Below are positions 8,764 through 17,600 of a DNA stretch of 56,540 bases, in pieces. The translations under genes were made by a program, and so were the position numbers. Positions within the stretch are counted from its first letter, which is position 1. Every line of letters starts with the position of its first letter. Source of the DNA: JAXHMM01 sp964528445 (GTDB lineage Bacteria; Bacteroidota; Rhodothermia; Balneolales; Balneolaceae); contig CAZGSL010000012.1 of NCBI GenBank assembly GCA_964528445.1, positions 1 to 56,540 on the forward strand, written 5' to 3'. The notes beneath the pieces were generated by a model. It worked only from the letters and a program-made list of their open reading frames with translations. It searched no databases and was not told the DNA's origin.

Positions 8764-9402
8764 ATGTCCCGGGACAACGAGGACGAACATAACGATGACC
8801 CTTCACCCAGGGAGAACGCGTCCGCCAGCAGCCGGGAAGACGATGTACTGGTGGAGGCCGCCATCGGCGGCGACGAAAAAGCCTACAGTCAGCTGGTGGA
8901 CAAATATGAGCGGGCGCTCTATTTTCATATTCTTAAAATGGTCAAGGACCGGGGACAGGTGGAGGACCTGGTCCAGGAAGCGTTCGTTAAGGCATTCAAC
9001 AATCTCAATACCTACAGCAACAACTACGCCTTTTCGACGTGGCTCTACCGTATAGCGACCAATCACACGATTGATTACCTGCGTAAGAAAAAGCTGCAGA
9101 CCCTCTCGATCGACGAGCCCGTCAATACCCGGGAGGGAGAAATGAAGATGCAGCTGCCCGACAAGGAGGCGGCCACCGACCGGAAAATTATCCGGAAACA
9201 GCGCCGGGAGATGGTCCGTGAGGCCATCGATGGTCTGCCCGAGAAGTACCGCAAGGTGATCGAAATGCGGCATATGGAGGAGAAAAGTTACCAGGAGATT
9301 GCGGATGTGCTTGATCTTCCCCTGGGAACGGTGAAAGCGCACATTTTTCGCGCGAGGGAGATGTTATACAAGGCGTTAAAGGAGAAACGGGGAACGTTTT
9401 AG
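8764..9402 (+). CDS. ECF-type RNA polymerase sigma factor
   Basis: This 212-residue group IV sigma factor has a region 2 block (YSQLVDKYERALYFHILKMV, then VEDLVQEAFVKAFNN and FSTWLYRIATNHTIDYLRKK) and a region 4 helix-turn-helix (LPEKYRKVIEMRHMEEKSYQ, then EIADVLDLPLGTVKAHIFRA). An N-terminal extension of about 30 residues is polar and acidic. No anti-sigma factor or zinc-finger partner is next to it; the next gene, queG, is on the opposite strand. It is the last gene of the tatA-led run. The target regulon is unknown. Confidence 0.92.
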   Translation: MSRDNEDEHNDDPSPRENASASSREDDVLVEAAIGGDEKAYSQLVDKYERALYFHILKMVKDRGQVEDLVQEAFVKAFNNLNTYSNNYAFSTWLYRIATNHTIDYLRKKKLQTLSIDEPVNTREGEMKMQLPDKEAATDRKIIRKQRREMVREAIDGLPEKYRKVIEMRHMEEKSYQEIADVLDLPLGTVKAHIFRAREMLYKALKEKRGTF

Positions 9403-9451
9403 TTTACGGCACAGGAAACCCGGGGATAAAGGCAGGGCCGTTCTCCTTCGC

Positions 9452-10387
9452 TCAGGAGTCCAGCACCAGTTCCAGGTTCATTTTGAACTTGTCGAATTTA
9501 GCCCGTCGCACGGCGCTCCCCCGGAACAGCCTGTCGTACTCCTCCCTTTCCAGGTGTTCCCAGAACTCCAGATTTTGCCTGGTCACCTTTTCCCGGGGAT
9601 GAAGATCCTCCATCTGCCCGTATTGGGGGTCGTTGTTCCAGGGACATACGTCCTGGCATATGTCGCAGCCGAAGATCCAGTCCCCCAGGCTGTTTTTGTG
9701 CTCTTCGGGAACCTGTTCTTTTAATTCTATGGTCAGGTAGGAGATGCAGCGGGTGGCGTCGACCCTGTAGGGTTCGTAGATGGCGTCGGTGGGACAGGCG
9801 TCAATACAGCGGGTACAGGAGCCGCAGTGATCGGTTACCGGCGTGCTGTAGCGGAAATCGGCATCCACGATCATCTCGCCTATGAAAAAGAAGGAACCGA
9901 TTTCCCGGTTGAGGACATTGGAGTTCTTGCCCATCCATCCCAGACCGCAACGTACCGCCCAGGCTTTGTCCAGTACCGGGGCGGAGTCCACAAAGACCCG
10001 CCCGTTGAGTCCGCCGCACAGCTCCTCCGTAAACGCGAAGAGTTTTTTGAGCTTTTTCTTGTAGACCCTGTGATAATCCCGCCCCTGGGCATATTTGGCA
10101 ATTTTCGGGGCCTCGCCGGATTCCCTCATCTTGTCATGATCCGGATGATAGTAGCTCCCGATGACCGAAACTACGGAACGGGATCCCGGGACGAGTTTGG
10201 TGGGATCTACCCGTTTGTCAAAATGGTTCTCCATCCAGTCCATCTCACCGTGGCGTCCCTGGCTGAGCCACTCTTCCAGCCGCCGCTCCTCTCCCTCGAG
10301 TCTGCCGGCACGGGCAAATCCACAGGCGTCAAATCCCAGTCTCAGCGCTTCCTCGCGGACCCGCTGGGTGCGTTGGCGAAGATCCAT
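9452..10387 (-). CDS. queG: Epoxyqueuosine reductase QueG
   Basis: QueG is the cobalamin- and iron-sulfur-dependent enzyme that reduces epoxyqueuosine to queuosine in tRNA. The 311-residue protein has the DSAPVLDKAWA segment carrying the catalytic aspartate region and GLGWMGKNS. Two ferredoxin-like cluster motifs are present (CGSCTRCIDACPTDAI, then CDICQDVCPWN). It lacks the C-terminal HEAT repeat found in some longer homologues, as is common. It starts 8 bases after ftsE on the same strand and ends the pdxA-led run. Confidence 0.95.
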   Translation of the reverse strand: MDLRQRTQRVREEALRLGFDACGFARAGRLEGEERRLEEWLSQGRHGEMDWMENHFDKRVDPTKLVPGSRSVVSVIGSYYHPDHDKMRESGEAPKIAKYAQGRDYHRVYKKKLKKLFAFTEELCGGLNGRVFVDSAPVLDKAWAVRCGLGWMGKNSNVLNREIGSFFFIGEMIVDADFRYSTPVTDHCGSCTRCIDACPTDAIYEPYRVDATRCISYLTIELKEQVPEEHKNSLGDWIFGCDICQDVCPWNNDPQYGQMEDLHPREKVTRQNLEFWEHLEREEYDRLFRGSAVRRAKFDKFKMNLELVLDS

Positions 10388-10395
10388 GGCGATAT

Positions 10396-11079
10396 CTAGA
10401 GGGAATCCGACTTGACCTCTTTCAGCTTTCCGTTCTCGAGCTTTACGGTGCGGTGGGGATACCGCTTGACGGTTTCGTAGTCGTGGGTGACCATCAGTAC
10501 GGCCATTCCCCGGTTGTTGATCTGTCCCAGTAGTTCCATAATATCGTGTGAGGCTTCCGGATCCAAATTGCCGGTGGGTTCGTCAGCAAGCATAATACGC
10601 GGTTCGTTGGCCAGTGCTCGTGCTATGACCACGCGCTGCTGCTCTCCCCCCGAGAGCTCGCCGGGCATGTTTTTGCGCTTGTGGCTCAGGCCCACCATCC
10701 CCAGCAGTTCCAGCACCCGCTGTTTGATGAAACTTTTCTTTTCGCCCGTCACCTCCAGCGCGAACGCGACGTTGTCGTACACGCTGCGGTCGGGCAGCAG
10801 CTGGAAATCCTGGAAAACAATGCCCAGGCGACGGCGAAGATAGGGGACCTGTTTCTCTTCCAGGGAGGTGACATTCATTCCTGCAACACGAACCGTTCCT
10901 TCTTCAGGCAGGATGTCACGGTAGATGAGTTTCAGGAACGAGCTCTTTCCCGCCCCGGTCTGCCCGATGAGGTAACTGAACTCCCCGTTGGATAGCGTAA
11001 AATCGATCCCGTCAAGCACCCTGCGATAGTCGTAGGTGACGGTCACATTGTGAAAATCTATGACTGAACGTTCGGACAT
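10396..11079 (-). CDS. ftsE: Cell division ATP-binding protein FtsE
   Basis: This 227-residue ABC ATPase has Walker A (GQTGAGKSSFLKLIYRD), a Q-loop (VFQDFQLLPDRSVYDNVAF), the signature LSGGEQQRVVIARAL, Walker B (IMLADEPTGNLDP) and the switch histidine (VTHDYE). The LPDRSVYDNVAFALEV stretch and overall length fit FtsE, which with FtsX controls peptidoglycan hydrolases at the division site. No ftsX is adjacent, which is common in this branch of bacteria. Its start overlaps the end of the upstream methyltransferase by 22 bases. A LolD/MacB-like ATPase is the main alternative. Confidence 0.88.
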   Translation of the reverse strand: MSERSVIDFHNVTVTYDYRRVLDGIDFTLSNGEFSYLIGQTGAGKSSFLKLIYRDILPEEGTVRVAGMNVTSLEEKQVPYLRRRLGIVFQDFQLLPDRSVYDNVAFALEVTGEKKSFIKQRVLELLGMVGLSHKRKNMPGELSGGEQQRVVIARALANEPRIMLADEPTGNLDPEASHDIMELLGQINNRGMAVLMVTHDYETVKRYPHRTVKLENGKLKEVKSDSL

Positions 11080-11846
11080 CGCAGTACCATGGTTATTCTA
11101 AGGCTTTTTCGGTGTGCGGGCTCCATGTCAAAACCGTCGTAGCAGGCCGCGATGTCGAACCCGGCTTCCTCGACGATACCGGTCATTTCGGCGAGGGTAT
11201 AAATGCGCTGGCGATGGCGCTCGGTGAACTCCTCAACGACCGTTTCTCGATCCTCGCTCAATTTTTCAATGCGGAAATCATTATAGTGAATTTTTTCCTC
11301 CGGATTGTAGCTGCTTTTTCGGAAGTACCGGTAGTTGGCGCTGGCATATCCCTCCTCGTTGTTCAGGTAGTTCACGGCCTGGATGGAGTTCCTCGGGGTG
11401 GTAAAGTCGAATATGAACAGGCTTTCCGGGTCCATGGCCTTTTTAATCTGTTCGAGCATGGTCAATACCCGACTGGGACTGTGGAGATAGTTTACGCTGT
11501 CGAATATGCATACCAGCACGTCGAAGGTACGATCAAGGCCAATATCCAGGAAGTCCATAACCCGGAATCTCACCTCATGCTGCAATTTCTTCGCCTTTTT
11601 TCTGGCTTGGGCGATCATCTGCGGGGATTTGTCCGTCGCGGTGATTCGATAGCACCCAAGCTCGTCGAGCGAGAGTGCCAGCGAACCGGTTCCGCAGGCC
11701 AGTTCCAGTACGGTGCGGGGATCGGGATGGTGCTGCTGGATGAGCGCATCGATAAAGTCCGCCCAGTAGTTGTAATCCACATCCTCCATCAGGGCATCGT
11801 ATATCGTCGCCAGCTTGCTGTAGGCGGGATAGCGCTCTTCATCCAT
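11058..11846 (-). CDS. Class I SAM-dependent methyltransferase
   Basis: This 262-residue Rossmann-fold methyltransferase has motif I (VLELACGTGSLAL), motif II (ITATDKSPQMI), a FRVMDFLDIG motif III region and an FDVLVCIFDSVNYL motif IV region. It belongs to the broad YqeM/UbiE-like group; the substrate is not readable. The ATG at 11846 is preferred because it overlaps the end of pdxA by 8 bases; the open frame continues to 11891 with a non-conserved leader. It sits between pdxA and ftsE and overlaps both, suggesting tight cotranscription rather than a shared pathway. Confidence 0.82.
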   Translation of the reverse strand: MDEERYPAYSKLATIYDALMEDVDYNYWADFIDALIQQHHPDPRTVLELACGTGSLALSLDELGCYRITATDKSPQMIAQARKKAKKLQHEVRFRVMDFLDIGLDRTFDVLVCIFDSVNYLHSPSRVLTMLEQIKKAMDPESLFIFDFTTPRNSIQAVNYLNNEEGYASANYRYFRKSSYNPEEKIHYNDFRIEKLSEDRETVVEEFTERHRQRIYTLAEMTGIVEEAGFDIAACYDGFDMEPAHRKSLRITMVLRCPNVQS

Positions 11847-12846
11847 GGGACGAGATTTTTCGGTTTCGGGCGAGTTCTGCCGCCAGGGCAAAGGCCCGGC
11901 TGAAAGAGGCGGGATCCGCGCGGTTGTCCCCCGCGATATCGAATGCCGTACCGTGGTCGGGAGAGGTCCTTACAATAGGCAGCCCCGCCGTGAAATTGAC
12001 GCCTTTTCCGAAGGATAGCGTCTTGAATGGGATCAGTCCCTGGTCGTGATACATGGCGAGCACGCCATCGTATTTTTCCTGCCGTTGCTGCCCGAAGAAT
12101 CCGTCGGCGGAGTGGGGGCCGGTGACATTCAAACCCCTGCGGACAGCCTCCTTTACCGCCGGAAGGATGGTCTCGGATTCCTCACGCCCGATCACTCCCC
12201 CGTCTCCCGCGTGGGGATTCAATCCCAGGACCGCTATGGCCGGATTGCCGATACCGAAATCATCCTTCAGGGAGGCGTTCATCAGGTCAAGGTGTTCCGA
12301 AAGCAGCGGTTCTGTTATCCGCCCGGCCACCTCGCTGACGGGGAGGTGTCCGGTGGCAAGTCCCACGCGGAATGGGCCGTCAACCAGGATCATCATGACA
12401 CGGTCTGTTGATGTTTTTTCCGCCAGGAACTCGGTATGTCCCGGTATGTCGTAGCCGGCGCGGTTGACGGCCTCCTTGGAGATAGGGGCGGTGACCAGGC
12501 CGTCGGCCTGCCCGGAGAGGCAGAGTCGAATTCCGTCTTCGACAGCCTTCATGGCCGCCCTGCCCGCGGCGGACGAGATTTCGCCCGGTTCGATCTCTTC
12601 TTTTTCGACGGTAGAGCTCTCCAGCAGGTTGATTTCCCCCTCTTTGACTTCCGAGGGGGAGGAGCAGACGTGCCATGAGGGGGAGAGTTGTATCTGCGCA
12701 GCGTAGTATCTGAATACCGTTTCACTGCCCAGCAGGAGGGGAGTAACGGAGTCCGGGCGCTTGTCCGCCAGCGTTTTCAGCACCACTTCGGGACCAATGC
12801 CGTTGAAATCACCCAGGGATATGGCGAGGCGTACCGAATTCATCAT
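11839..12846 (-). CDS. pdxA: 4-hydroxythreonine-4-phosphate dehydrogenase PdxA
   Basis: PdxA oxidises 4-phosphohydroxy-L-threonine in the DXP-dependent route to pyridoxal phosphate. The 335-residue protein has the N-terminal ISLGDFNGIGPEVVLK motif (usual GDPxGIGPE, here with Phe for Pro) and the three metal-site histidine segments PGHTEFLAEKT, NPHAGDGG and YHDQGLIPFKTL. The start is one of two adjacent ATGs at 12846 and 12843. It heads a minus run with a methyltransferase, ftsE and queG. No pdxJ is in the window. Confidence 0.94.
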   Translation of the reverse strand: MMNSVRLAISLGDFNGIGPEVVLKTLADKRPDSVTPLLLGSETVFRYYAAQIQLSPSWHVCSSPSEVKEGEINLLESSTVEKEEIEPGEISSAAGRAAMKAVEDGIRLCLSGQADGLVTAPISKEAVNRAGYDIPGHTEFLAEKTSTDRVMMILVDGPFRVGLATGHLPVSEVAGRITEPLLSEHLDLMNASLKDDFGIGNPAIAVLGLNPHAGDGGVIGREESETILPAVKEAVRRGLNVTGPHSADGFFGQQRQEKYDGVLAMYHDQGLIPFKTLSFGKGVNFTAGLPIVRTSPDHGTAFDIAGDNRADPASFSRAFALAAELARNRKISSHG

Positions 12847-12905
12847 TTCTTTTGAATCTTGTTGAAAAGCATGTCACCAATGGACAATCCCTGTTACCTG
12901 TTCCC

Positions 12906-14312
12906 TCAGCTATCGACCAGTACAAATTCACCGAAGCCGCTGGTCGCCCTGAAGACAAACTGACGACTCTCGTAGATCCATATCTCCCTGGTGGGTTCAC
13001 CGCTGGGATAGGTACGCTCTATATTTTGCGGTTCTCCGTAGCGAATATAGATACGGCCCTGGTCGGTTTCGTATCCGGGAGTTTCACGGCTCGAAAACTC
13101 TTCGTAAGCGTAATCGATACGACGGTAATACTCCGCCATCAGTTCGTTGTATTCGGTTTCCGGTGTGGGATCCCGCTCTTCCCAGAATTCCCGCAATTTT
13201 CGCTCTCTTTCCTGTATGGTGCCCTTTCGGATGTTACGAATGGTGCTGTCGTCCGCTATGAACCGAAGCATGTCAATGGCTGTTTCCAGGTTCAGCAGGC
13301 TGGCTGGCATGTCCCGCCACAGAGAGCGGAACACCCTCTCAGCCACGATGTCGCCCGTACGGCTGCGGATCACGGTCATGCGGTAGAAATCACTGGGAAA
13401 GCGGTTGTTCGGAATGTTCAGGAAGGCGAAGTCGTGATCGCCCTCCTCAAACCCGAGAGCGATCCCCTCCCGGTCGAGAATGGGCCGAAGCCCGGTCCGA
13501 ATGGAAGCGGATTCCAGGACGGTTTCGTACTGGGTGGATTTAAAGGTGGTATCCTCGTCCGAAATGGTGATACGGTCAAGCCTCAGGTCATAACGATCGC
13601 CCTCCTGGTGGCCGGGCAGGTGAACGAGGGTCCTGTAGTTGGATGCGTAGGGGACGTGGTTCCCTATGTTGAGCAGCGGAAAGGAGAGGGGACGTGTCCC
13701 CGTATCGCTTTCGGGGGGACTGCCAAACAGGATATCCCCGTGTTCCTGCCGGTCGTAGGGCCGCAGTCGGAATGCACGGGCGCGTGAAGTTTGCTCGTCG
13801 GCGTTCTCTCCCCGGGTCATTTGCATAATATAGACGTAGATACCGGGGGCCAGATCGACCGACAGCACTCCCTCCATGACCTGGAACCTGGACTGCGTCT
13901 CCTCGTACCCGGCCGCGGTGGCCGTATCCGACCAGGCCGCCCGCCCTACCGACTGGCGGCCGGTTATATCCACTTCATCCGGATCCCTGAGATCTTTTTC
14001 GGTACCCCGGAAGAGTTCTATGGTGAGGTCCGCCGTACTGTAGAATTCCCCGTCTTCGCCCCCGGATTGCTTCCGGAAGGGGAGGGCGTGATAGGGTATC
14101 TGGAAGGTCGTTATCAGGGAGAGTGAGTCTTCGGTCGCTGCCGGGAGTGTGAAAAAGTCCATGTACACCGCCTGGCCCTGACTTCGCATCATCAGCGATT
14201 GAAAGGAGGTATCCGATTGCGCCCAGGCCGATGGGGAGGAGAGGAGGGCGAAGAAGACCGTTCCCGTCAGAATCCATAGCAGCTTTTTGACCGTCTGAGA
14301 CATATGACCCAT
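12906..14312 (-). CDS. Exported GWxTD domain protein
   Basis: This 468-residue secreted protein has a signal peptide (LLWILTGTVFFALLSSPSAWAQ). The C-terminal GWxTD-type domain reads GYETDQGRIYIRYGEP, then REIWIYESRQFVFR, within the last ~80 residues. The family is typical of Bacteroidota and relatives; its function is not established. The middle region is beta-rich, suggesting a periplasmic or surface role. The start may be ATG 14312 or ATG 14303 (MSQTVKK), which gives a tighter signal peptide. A promoter-like pair lies just upstream (14326-14355). It is 59 bases from pdxA and may be its own unit. Confidence 0.85.
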   Translation of the reverse strand: MGHMSQTVKKLLWILTGTVFFALLSSPSAWAQSDTSFQSLMMRSQGQAVYMDFFTLPAATEDSLSLITTFQIPYHALPFRKQSGGEDGEFYSTADLTIELFRGTEKDLRDPDEVDITGRQSVGRAAWSDTATAAGYEETQSRFQVMEGVLSVDLAPGIYVYIMQMTRGENADEQTSRARAFRLRPYDRQEHGDILFGSPPESDTGTRPLSFPLLNIGNHVPYASNYRTLVHLPGHQEGDRYDLRLDRITISDEDTTFKSTQYETVLESASIRTGLRPILDREGIALGFEEGDHDFAFLNIPNNRFPSDFYRMTVIRSRTGDIVAERVFRSLWRDMPASLLNLETAIDMLRFIADDSTIRNIRKGTIQERERKLREFWEERDPTPETEYNELMAEYYRRIDYAYEEFSSRETPGYETDQGRIYIRYGEPQNIERTYPSGEPTREIWIYESRQFVFRATSGFGEFVLVDS

Positions 14313-14325
14313 GGTTAAATTTTAC

Positions 14326-14355
14326 GCAAGATACCGATTATTTCTACAGATCAAA
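14326..14355 (-). promoter_or_regulatory. Bacteroidota-type promoter candidate for the GWxTD gene
   Basis: Read on the minus strand, TTTG (14352-14355) is followed after 18 bases by TATCTTGC (14326-14333), which resembles the Bacteroidota pair TTTG...TAnnTTTG at near-normal spacing. It lies 13 bases from the first possible start codon, so either the leader is very short or the downstream ATG at 14303 is used. This is pattern-based only. Confidence 0.35.
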
Positions 14356-14420
14356 CAAGCCCCGGACCTTCCCCCCGCGGGAGCGTTCTCAAATCCGGAT
14401 CCGACGATCTCCTGCCGGGC

Positions 14421-14449
14421 TTTGAGCTAAGATAAAATTCGTTATTTTG
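14421..14449 (+). promoter_or_regulatory. Bacteroidota-type promoter candidate for the carboxylase gene
   Basis: TTTG at 14421-14424 is followed after 17 bases by TTATTTTG (14442-14449), a 7-of-8 match to TAnnTTTG. It would start a transcript near 14456 and leave a ~45-base leader before the ATG at 14501. It overlaps the first in-frame ATG of the open frame (14447), which argues against that earlier start. Confidence 0.4.
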
Positions 14450-14500
14450 GAAACGCTTTTAAACCTGAACTATTACCCTTCAAAACTTTACCAGGCAGGC

Positions 14501-16135
14501 ATGAACGTAAAAGGACAGCAATCGGGTTCCGGCAAGTCGCTTAAGGAACTCATCAGGGAGATCAACGAAGTCGAGCAAGAACTGAAGAAGGGAGGGGGGG
14601 AGAAACGGATTGAAAAGCAGCACTCAAAAGGAAAGCTGACTGCCCGTGAACGAATAGATAAACTGACCGACGAAGGGAGCCGGTTTTACGAGCTGGGAAT
14701 TTGGGCCGGCCACGAACTGTACGAGGAGGAGGGGGAGTGTCCCGCGGGAGGCGTGGTCATGGGGACCGGCAAGGTGAGCGGACGCCGTTGCATTATTGTG
14801 GCCAACGACGCCACTGTCAAGGCCGGTGCCTGGTTTCCGATAACTGCCAAGAAGAACTTGCGGGCCCAGGAGATCGCCCTTGAAAATCGTTTGCCCATCA
14901 TCTACCTGGTTGATTCGGCCGGGGTCTATCTTCCGATGCAGGATGAGATTTTCCCGGATAAAGAGCATTTTGGACGAATTTTTCGCAACAACGCCGTCCT
15001 GAGCGCGCGCGGAATCCCGCAGATTGCGGCCATTATGGGAAGCTGTGTGGCCGGGGGAGCCTACCTGCCTATCATGAGCGACGAGTCGCTGATCGTGGAC
15101 GGAACGGGCAGCGTATTCCTGGCGGGAAGTTACCTGGTGAAGGCGGCCATCGGAGAGGAGGTGGACAACGAAACGCTGGGAGGAGCCACCACCCATACCG
15201 AGATAAGCGGGGTGACCGATTACAAGATGGAGGATGACGAGACCTGCCTGGCCACTGTACGGGACCTGGTGGACAAACTCGGGCCCTTCGATAAGGCGGG
15301 GTTCAATCGGAAGGAGCCCGAAGAGCCAGCGAGGGATGCCGTGGAGTTGCTGGAAATACTGCCGGACGACCGTACCAAGCCGTACGACATGAACGATATA
15401 CTGGAGTGCATCATCGACGCCGACAGTTTTACGGAATTTAAGAAGGGCTATGGCCAGACGATGGTTACCGGTTTTGCGCGGCTGGACGGCTGGAGTGTGG
15501 GAATCGTGGCAAATCAGCGGAAAGTGGTGCGCAGCAAGAAGGGCGAGATGCAGATTGGCGGGGTCATTTACTCCGACTCGGCCGACAAAGCAGCCCGGTT
15601 CATCATGAATTGCAACCAGAAAAAGATTCCGATTATCTTCTTTCAGGACGTCACCGGTTTTATGATCGGGAAACGCAGCGAACACGGGGGCATTATCAAA
15701 GACGGAGCCAAAATGGTGAATGCGGTAGCCAACAGTACGGTACCTAAAATTACGGTAGTGGTGGGCAACAGCTATGGTGCCGGAAACTATGCCATGTGCG
15801 GCCGGGCCTACGATCCTCGATTCATCTATGCCTGGCCTTCCGCCCGCATCGCGGTCATGGGGGGGACGCAGGCCGCCAAGGTACTGACCCAGATCAGGGT
15901 CTCCTCGCTCGAGAAGAAGGGGGAGGAGATCACCGAAGAGGAAGAGCAGCAGATCATGAGCGAGATACAGGATCGCTACGAGGAGCAGACCGATGTCCGC
16001 TACGCCGCCGCCCGCCTGTGGGTCGATGAGATCATCAATCCCATTGAAACCCGGGAGCGGATCTCAGAGGCTATCGCCTGTACCGACTGCAATCCTCAGA
16101 TGGAACCCTTTAAAACCGGGGTCATCCAGGTCTGA
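14501..16135 (+). CDS. Acyl-CoA carboxylase, carboxyltransferase (beta) subunit
   Basis: This 544-residue crotonase-fold carboxyltransferase moves CO2 from biotin to an acyl-CoA. Visible motifs are the N-terminal KLTARERIDKL, the acyl-CoA oxyanion segment GSCVAGGAYLPIMSDE, the VFLAGSYLVKAAIGE segment, and the C-terminal biotin-side block FQDVTGFMIGKRSE with NSYGAGNYAMCGRAYDPR. These are typical of methylcrotonyl-CoA or related long-type beta subunits; propionyl-CoA specificity is less likely but possible. No biotinylated alpha subunit is adjacent, although accB and accC lie at 47-49 kb. I chose ATG 14501 rather than 14447 because a promoter-like sequence covers the latter. Confidence 0.9.
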   Translation: MNVKGQQSGSGKSLKELIREINEVEQELKKGGGEKRIEKQHSKGKLTARERIDKLTDEGSRFYELGIWAGHELYEEEGECPAGGVVMGTGKVSGRRCIIVANDATVKAGAWFPITAKKNLRAQEIALENRLPIIYLVDSAGVYLPMQDEIFPDKEHFGRIFRNNAVLSARGIPQIAAIMGSCVAGGAYLPIMSDESLIVDGTGSVFLAGSYLVKAAIGEEVDNETLGGATTHTEISGVTDYKMEDDETCLATVRDLVDKLGPFDKAGFNRKEPEEPARDAVELLEILPDDRTKPYDMNDILECIIDADSFTEFKKGYGQTMVTGFARLDGWSVGIVANQRKVVRSKKGEMQIGGVIYSDSADKAARFIMNCNQKKIPIIFFQDVTGFMIGKRSEHGGIIKDGAKMVNAVANSTVPKITVVVGNSYGAGNYAMCGRAYDPRFIYAWPSARIAVMGGTQAAKVLTQIRVSSLEKKGEEITEEEEQQIMSEIQDRYEEQTDVRYAAARLWVDEIINPIETRERISEAIACTDCNPQMEPFKTGVIQV

Positions 16136-16142
16136 CGGCTTC

Positions 16143-16196
16143 GCCCCCTGAGAGGTTCTGGAAGGCCTGAAGGAGGGGGCATTTACATTTTTTTTC
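16143..16196 (+). terminator. Probable intrinsic terminator after the carboxylase gene
   Basis: GCCCCCT (16143-16149) can pair with AGGGGGC (16174-16180), with a 24-base loop that can form a small inner AGG/CCT stem. A T-rich tract with eight consecutive T (16188-16195) follows 7 bases later. It lies 7 bases after the stop codon. The long loop and the gap before the T tract make it weaker than the other terminators in the window. Confidence 0.45.
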
Positions 16197-16268
16197 TTCT
16201 GGCGCGTTTCATTAGTCCATGAAAAGCGCTTACTTGAATTTTAATCCTCAACCACAGGCAAAGTAAGC

Positions 16269-17576
16269 ATGAAGCGAGTACTCAAAATTCTTCCGGTACT
16301 GCTTGTGATCGCCGGGATGGGAACGTCACTGCACGCCCAGGAACTGCCGGCACAAGCATTTGAGAATGTCACCATACACCGAGCCGACGGGAGTACCATA
16401 GAGAGTGGTACTATCGTGTGGCGCGAGGGGGTCATCGAGGCTGTCGGTCGCGACGTTGAGATCCCCTTCGATTCGTTCGTGATTGACGGTGGGGACTCCC
16501 TCCATGTCTATCCCGGCTTTATTGACGGATTCGCCGAATGGAGCAGTCCGGAAGCCCGGGAGTGGGAGGAGACCCCGCAATACCGCGGGAGCCCCACCAT
16601 GGAAAGGGCAGGGATCCGCCCGGAACGCATGGCGCGCGAGGTGCTGACTATGGATTCAGACAACCTCGCCGCCGCGCTGCAGAACGGTCTCACTACCGGG
16701 AACATGGCCATACGTGGTTACATGGTACCCGGCCAGACAGATCTTTTCTTTATCAAGGAGGAGATCGCGCCCGGAGACCTGTTCCAGGGTGGAATCGGCA
16801 TGCAGATGCAGTTTGAAGAGTCCGACAACGTATTTCCCGGCACGGTGATGGGCGTGGTTGTCCGCCTCCATCAATTGTGGAACGACGCCCGCGCGCACCG
16901 CGACTGGCAGACCTACTACGCATCCAACAGCTCGGAGCTCGCTCCCCCGGATCACGAACCGCAACTGGAGGCGATGTATCCGGTGATGGACGGAGAACAG
17001 CAGGTATATTTCAAAGTCGACAGCAAGGAGATGATCGAACGGGTCTTCAAGCTGCAGGATGAACTTGGGTTTGATCCGGTTATCGTATCAGGGATGGAAG
17101 CCTGGAAAGTGGCCGAGGAATTGAGCAGCCGCAATATACCCGTCCTCGCTTCCATCGATTTTCCGGACGAGCCCGACTGGCGGTCCGAAGAGGAGGAATC
17201 GTCGGAGGAGGAAATGACCGATTTTGACCGCCAGTTCCGGGACAAACAGTGGAATGCCTACCTGGAACGGATACGGAACGTCCGTACGCTGATGGACAAC
17301 GGCGTACGGGTGGGATTCGCTTCGGCCGGGATGGACCTGGGTGATTTCGGTGATCATCTTCAGACCTGGATCGAGCACGGCAACGTTTCGCCGGAAGAGA
17401 TACTTCGGGTCCTGACCGTCAATACCGCGGAGATCCTGAATCAGCCCAACACGCTGGGGACGATGCGTAACGGCAGGGTGGCAAGTTTTTCGGTCATGGA
17501 CACGCCTTTTACCGAAGAGGATGCCCAGACCCTTTACTCGGTTTCCGAAGGCACCCTGGCTGATTTCAATGAATAA
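16269..17576 (+). CDS. Exported amidohydrolase-fold protein lacking metal ligands (paralogue 1)
   Basis: This 435-residue protein has a signal peptide (VLKILPVLLVIAGMG...LHAQ) and the amidohydrolase composite beta-domain and barrel layout (VTIHRADGSTIESGTIVW, DSLHVYPGFIDGFAEW, VNTAEILNQPNTLG). The HxH metal motif that normally follows PGxID is replaced by F88-A-E90. The later histidine positions read VYFKVDSK and VIVSGMEAW, and the terminal aspartate region reads VGFASAGMD. All expected metal ligands therefore appear lost, so hydrolase activity is unlikely. The frame is intact, so it is not a simple pseudogene. It is 24 bases upstream of an intact paralogue and may act as a partner or binding protein. 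Confidence 0.8.
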   Translation: MKRVLKILPVLLVIAGMGTSLHAQELPAQAFENVTIHRADGSTIESGTIVWREGVIEAVGRDVEIPFDSFVIDGGDSLHVYPGFIDGFAEWSSPEAREWEETPQYRGSPTMERAGIRPERMAREVLTMDSDNLAAALQNGLTTGNMAIRGYMVPGQTDLFFIKEEIAPGDLFQGGIGMQMQFEESDNVFPGTVMGVVVRLHQLWNDARAHRDWQTYYASNSSELAPPDHEPQLEAMYPVMDGEQQVYFKVDSKEMIERVFKLQDELGFDPVIVSGMEAWKVAEELSSRNIPVLASIDFPDEPDWRSEEEESSEEEMTDFDRQFRDKQWNAYLERIRNVRTLMDNGVRVGFASAGMDLGDFGDHLQTWIEHGNVSPEEILRVLTVNTAEILNQPNTLGTMRNGRVASFSVMDTPFTEEDAQTLYSVSEGTLADFNE

Positions 17577-17600
17577 ATTTAAACAACACTGCGTAGAGCC

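Noticed and set aside
16269..17576. First amidohydrolase as a decayed pseudogene
   Set aside because: The frame, signal peptide and C-terminal domain are intact and spacing with the next gene is operon-like, so it looks like a maintained protein.
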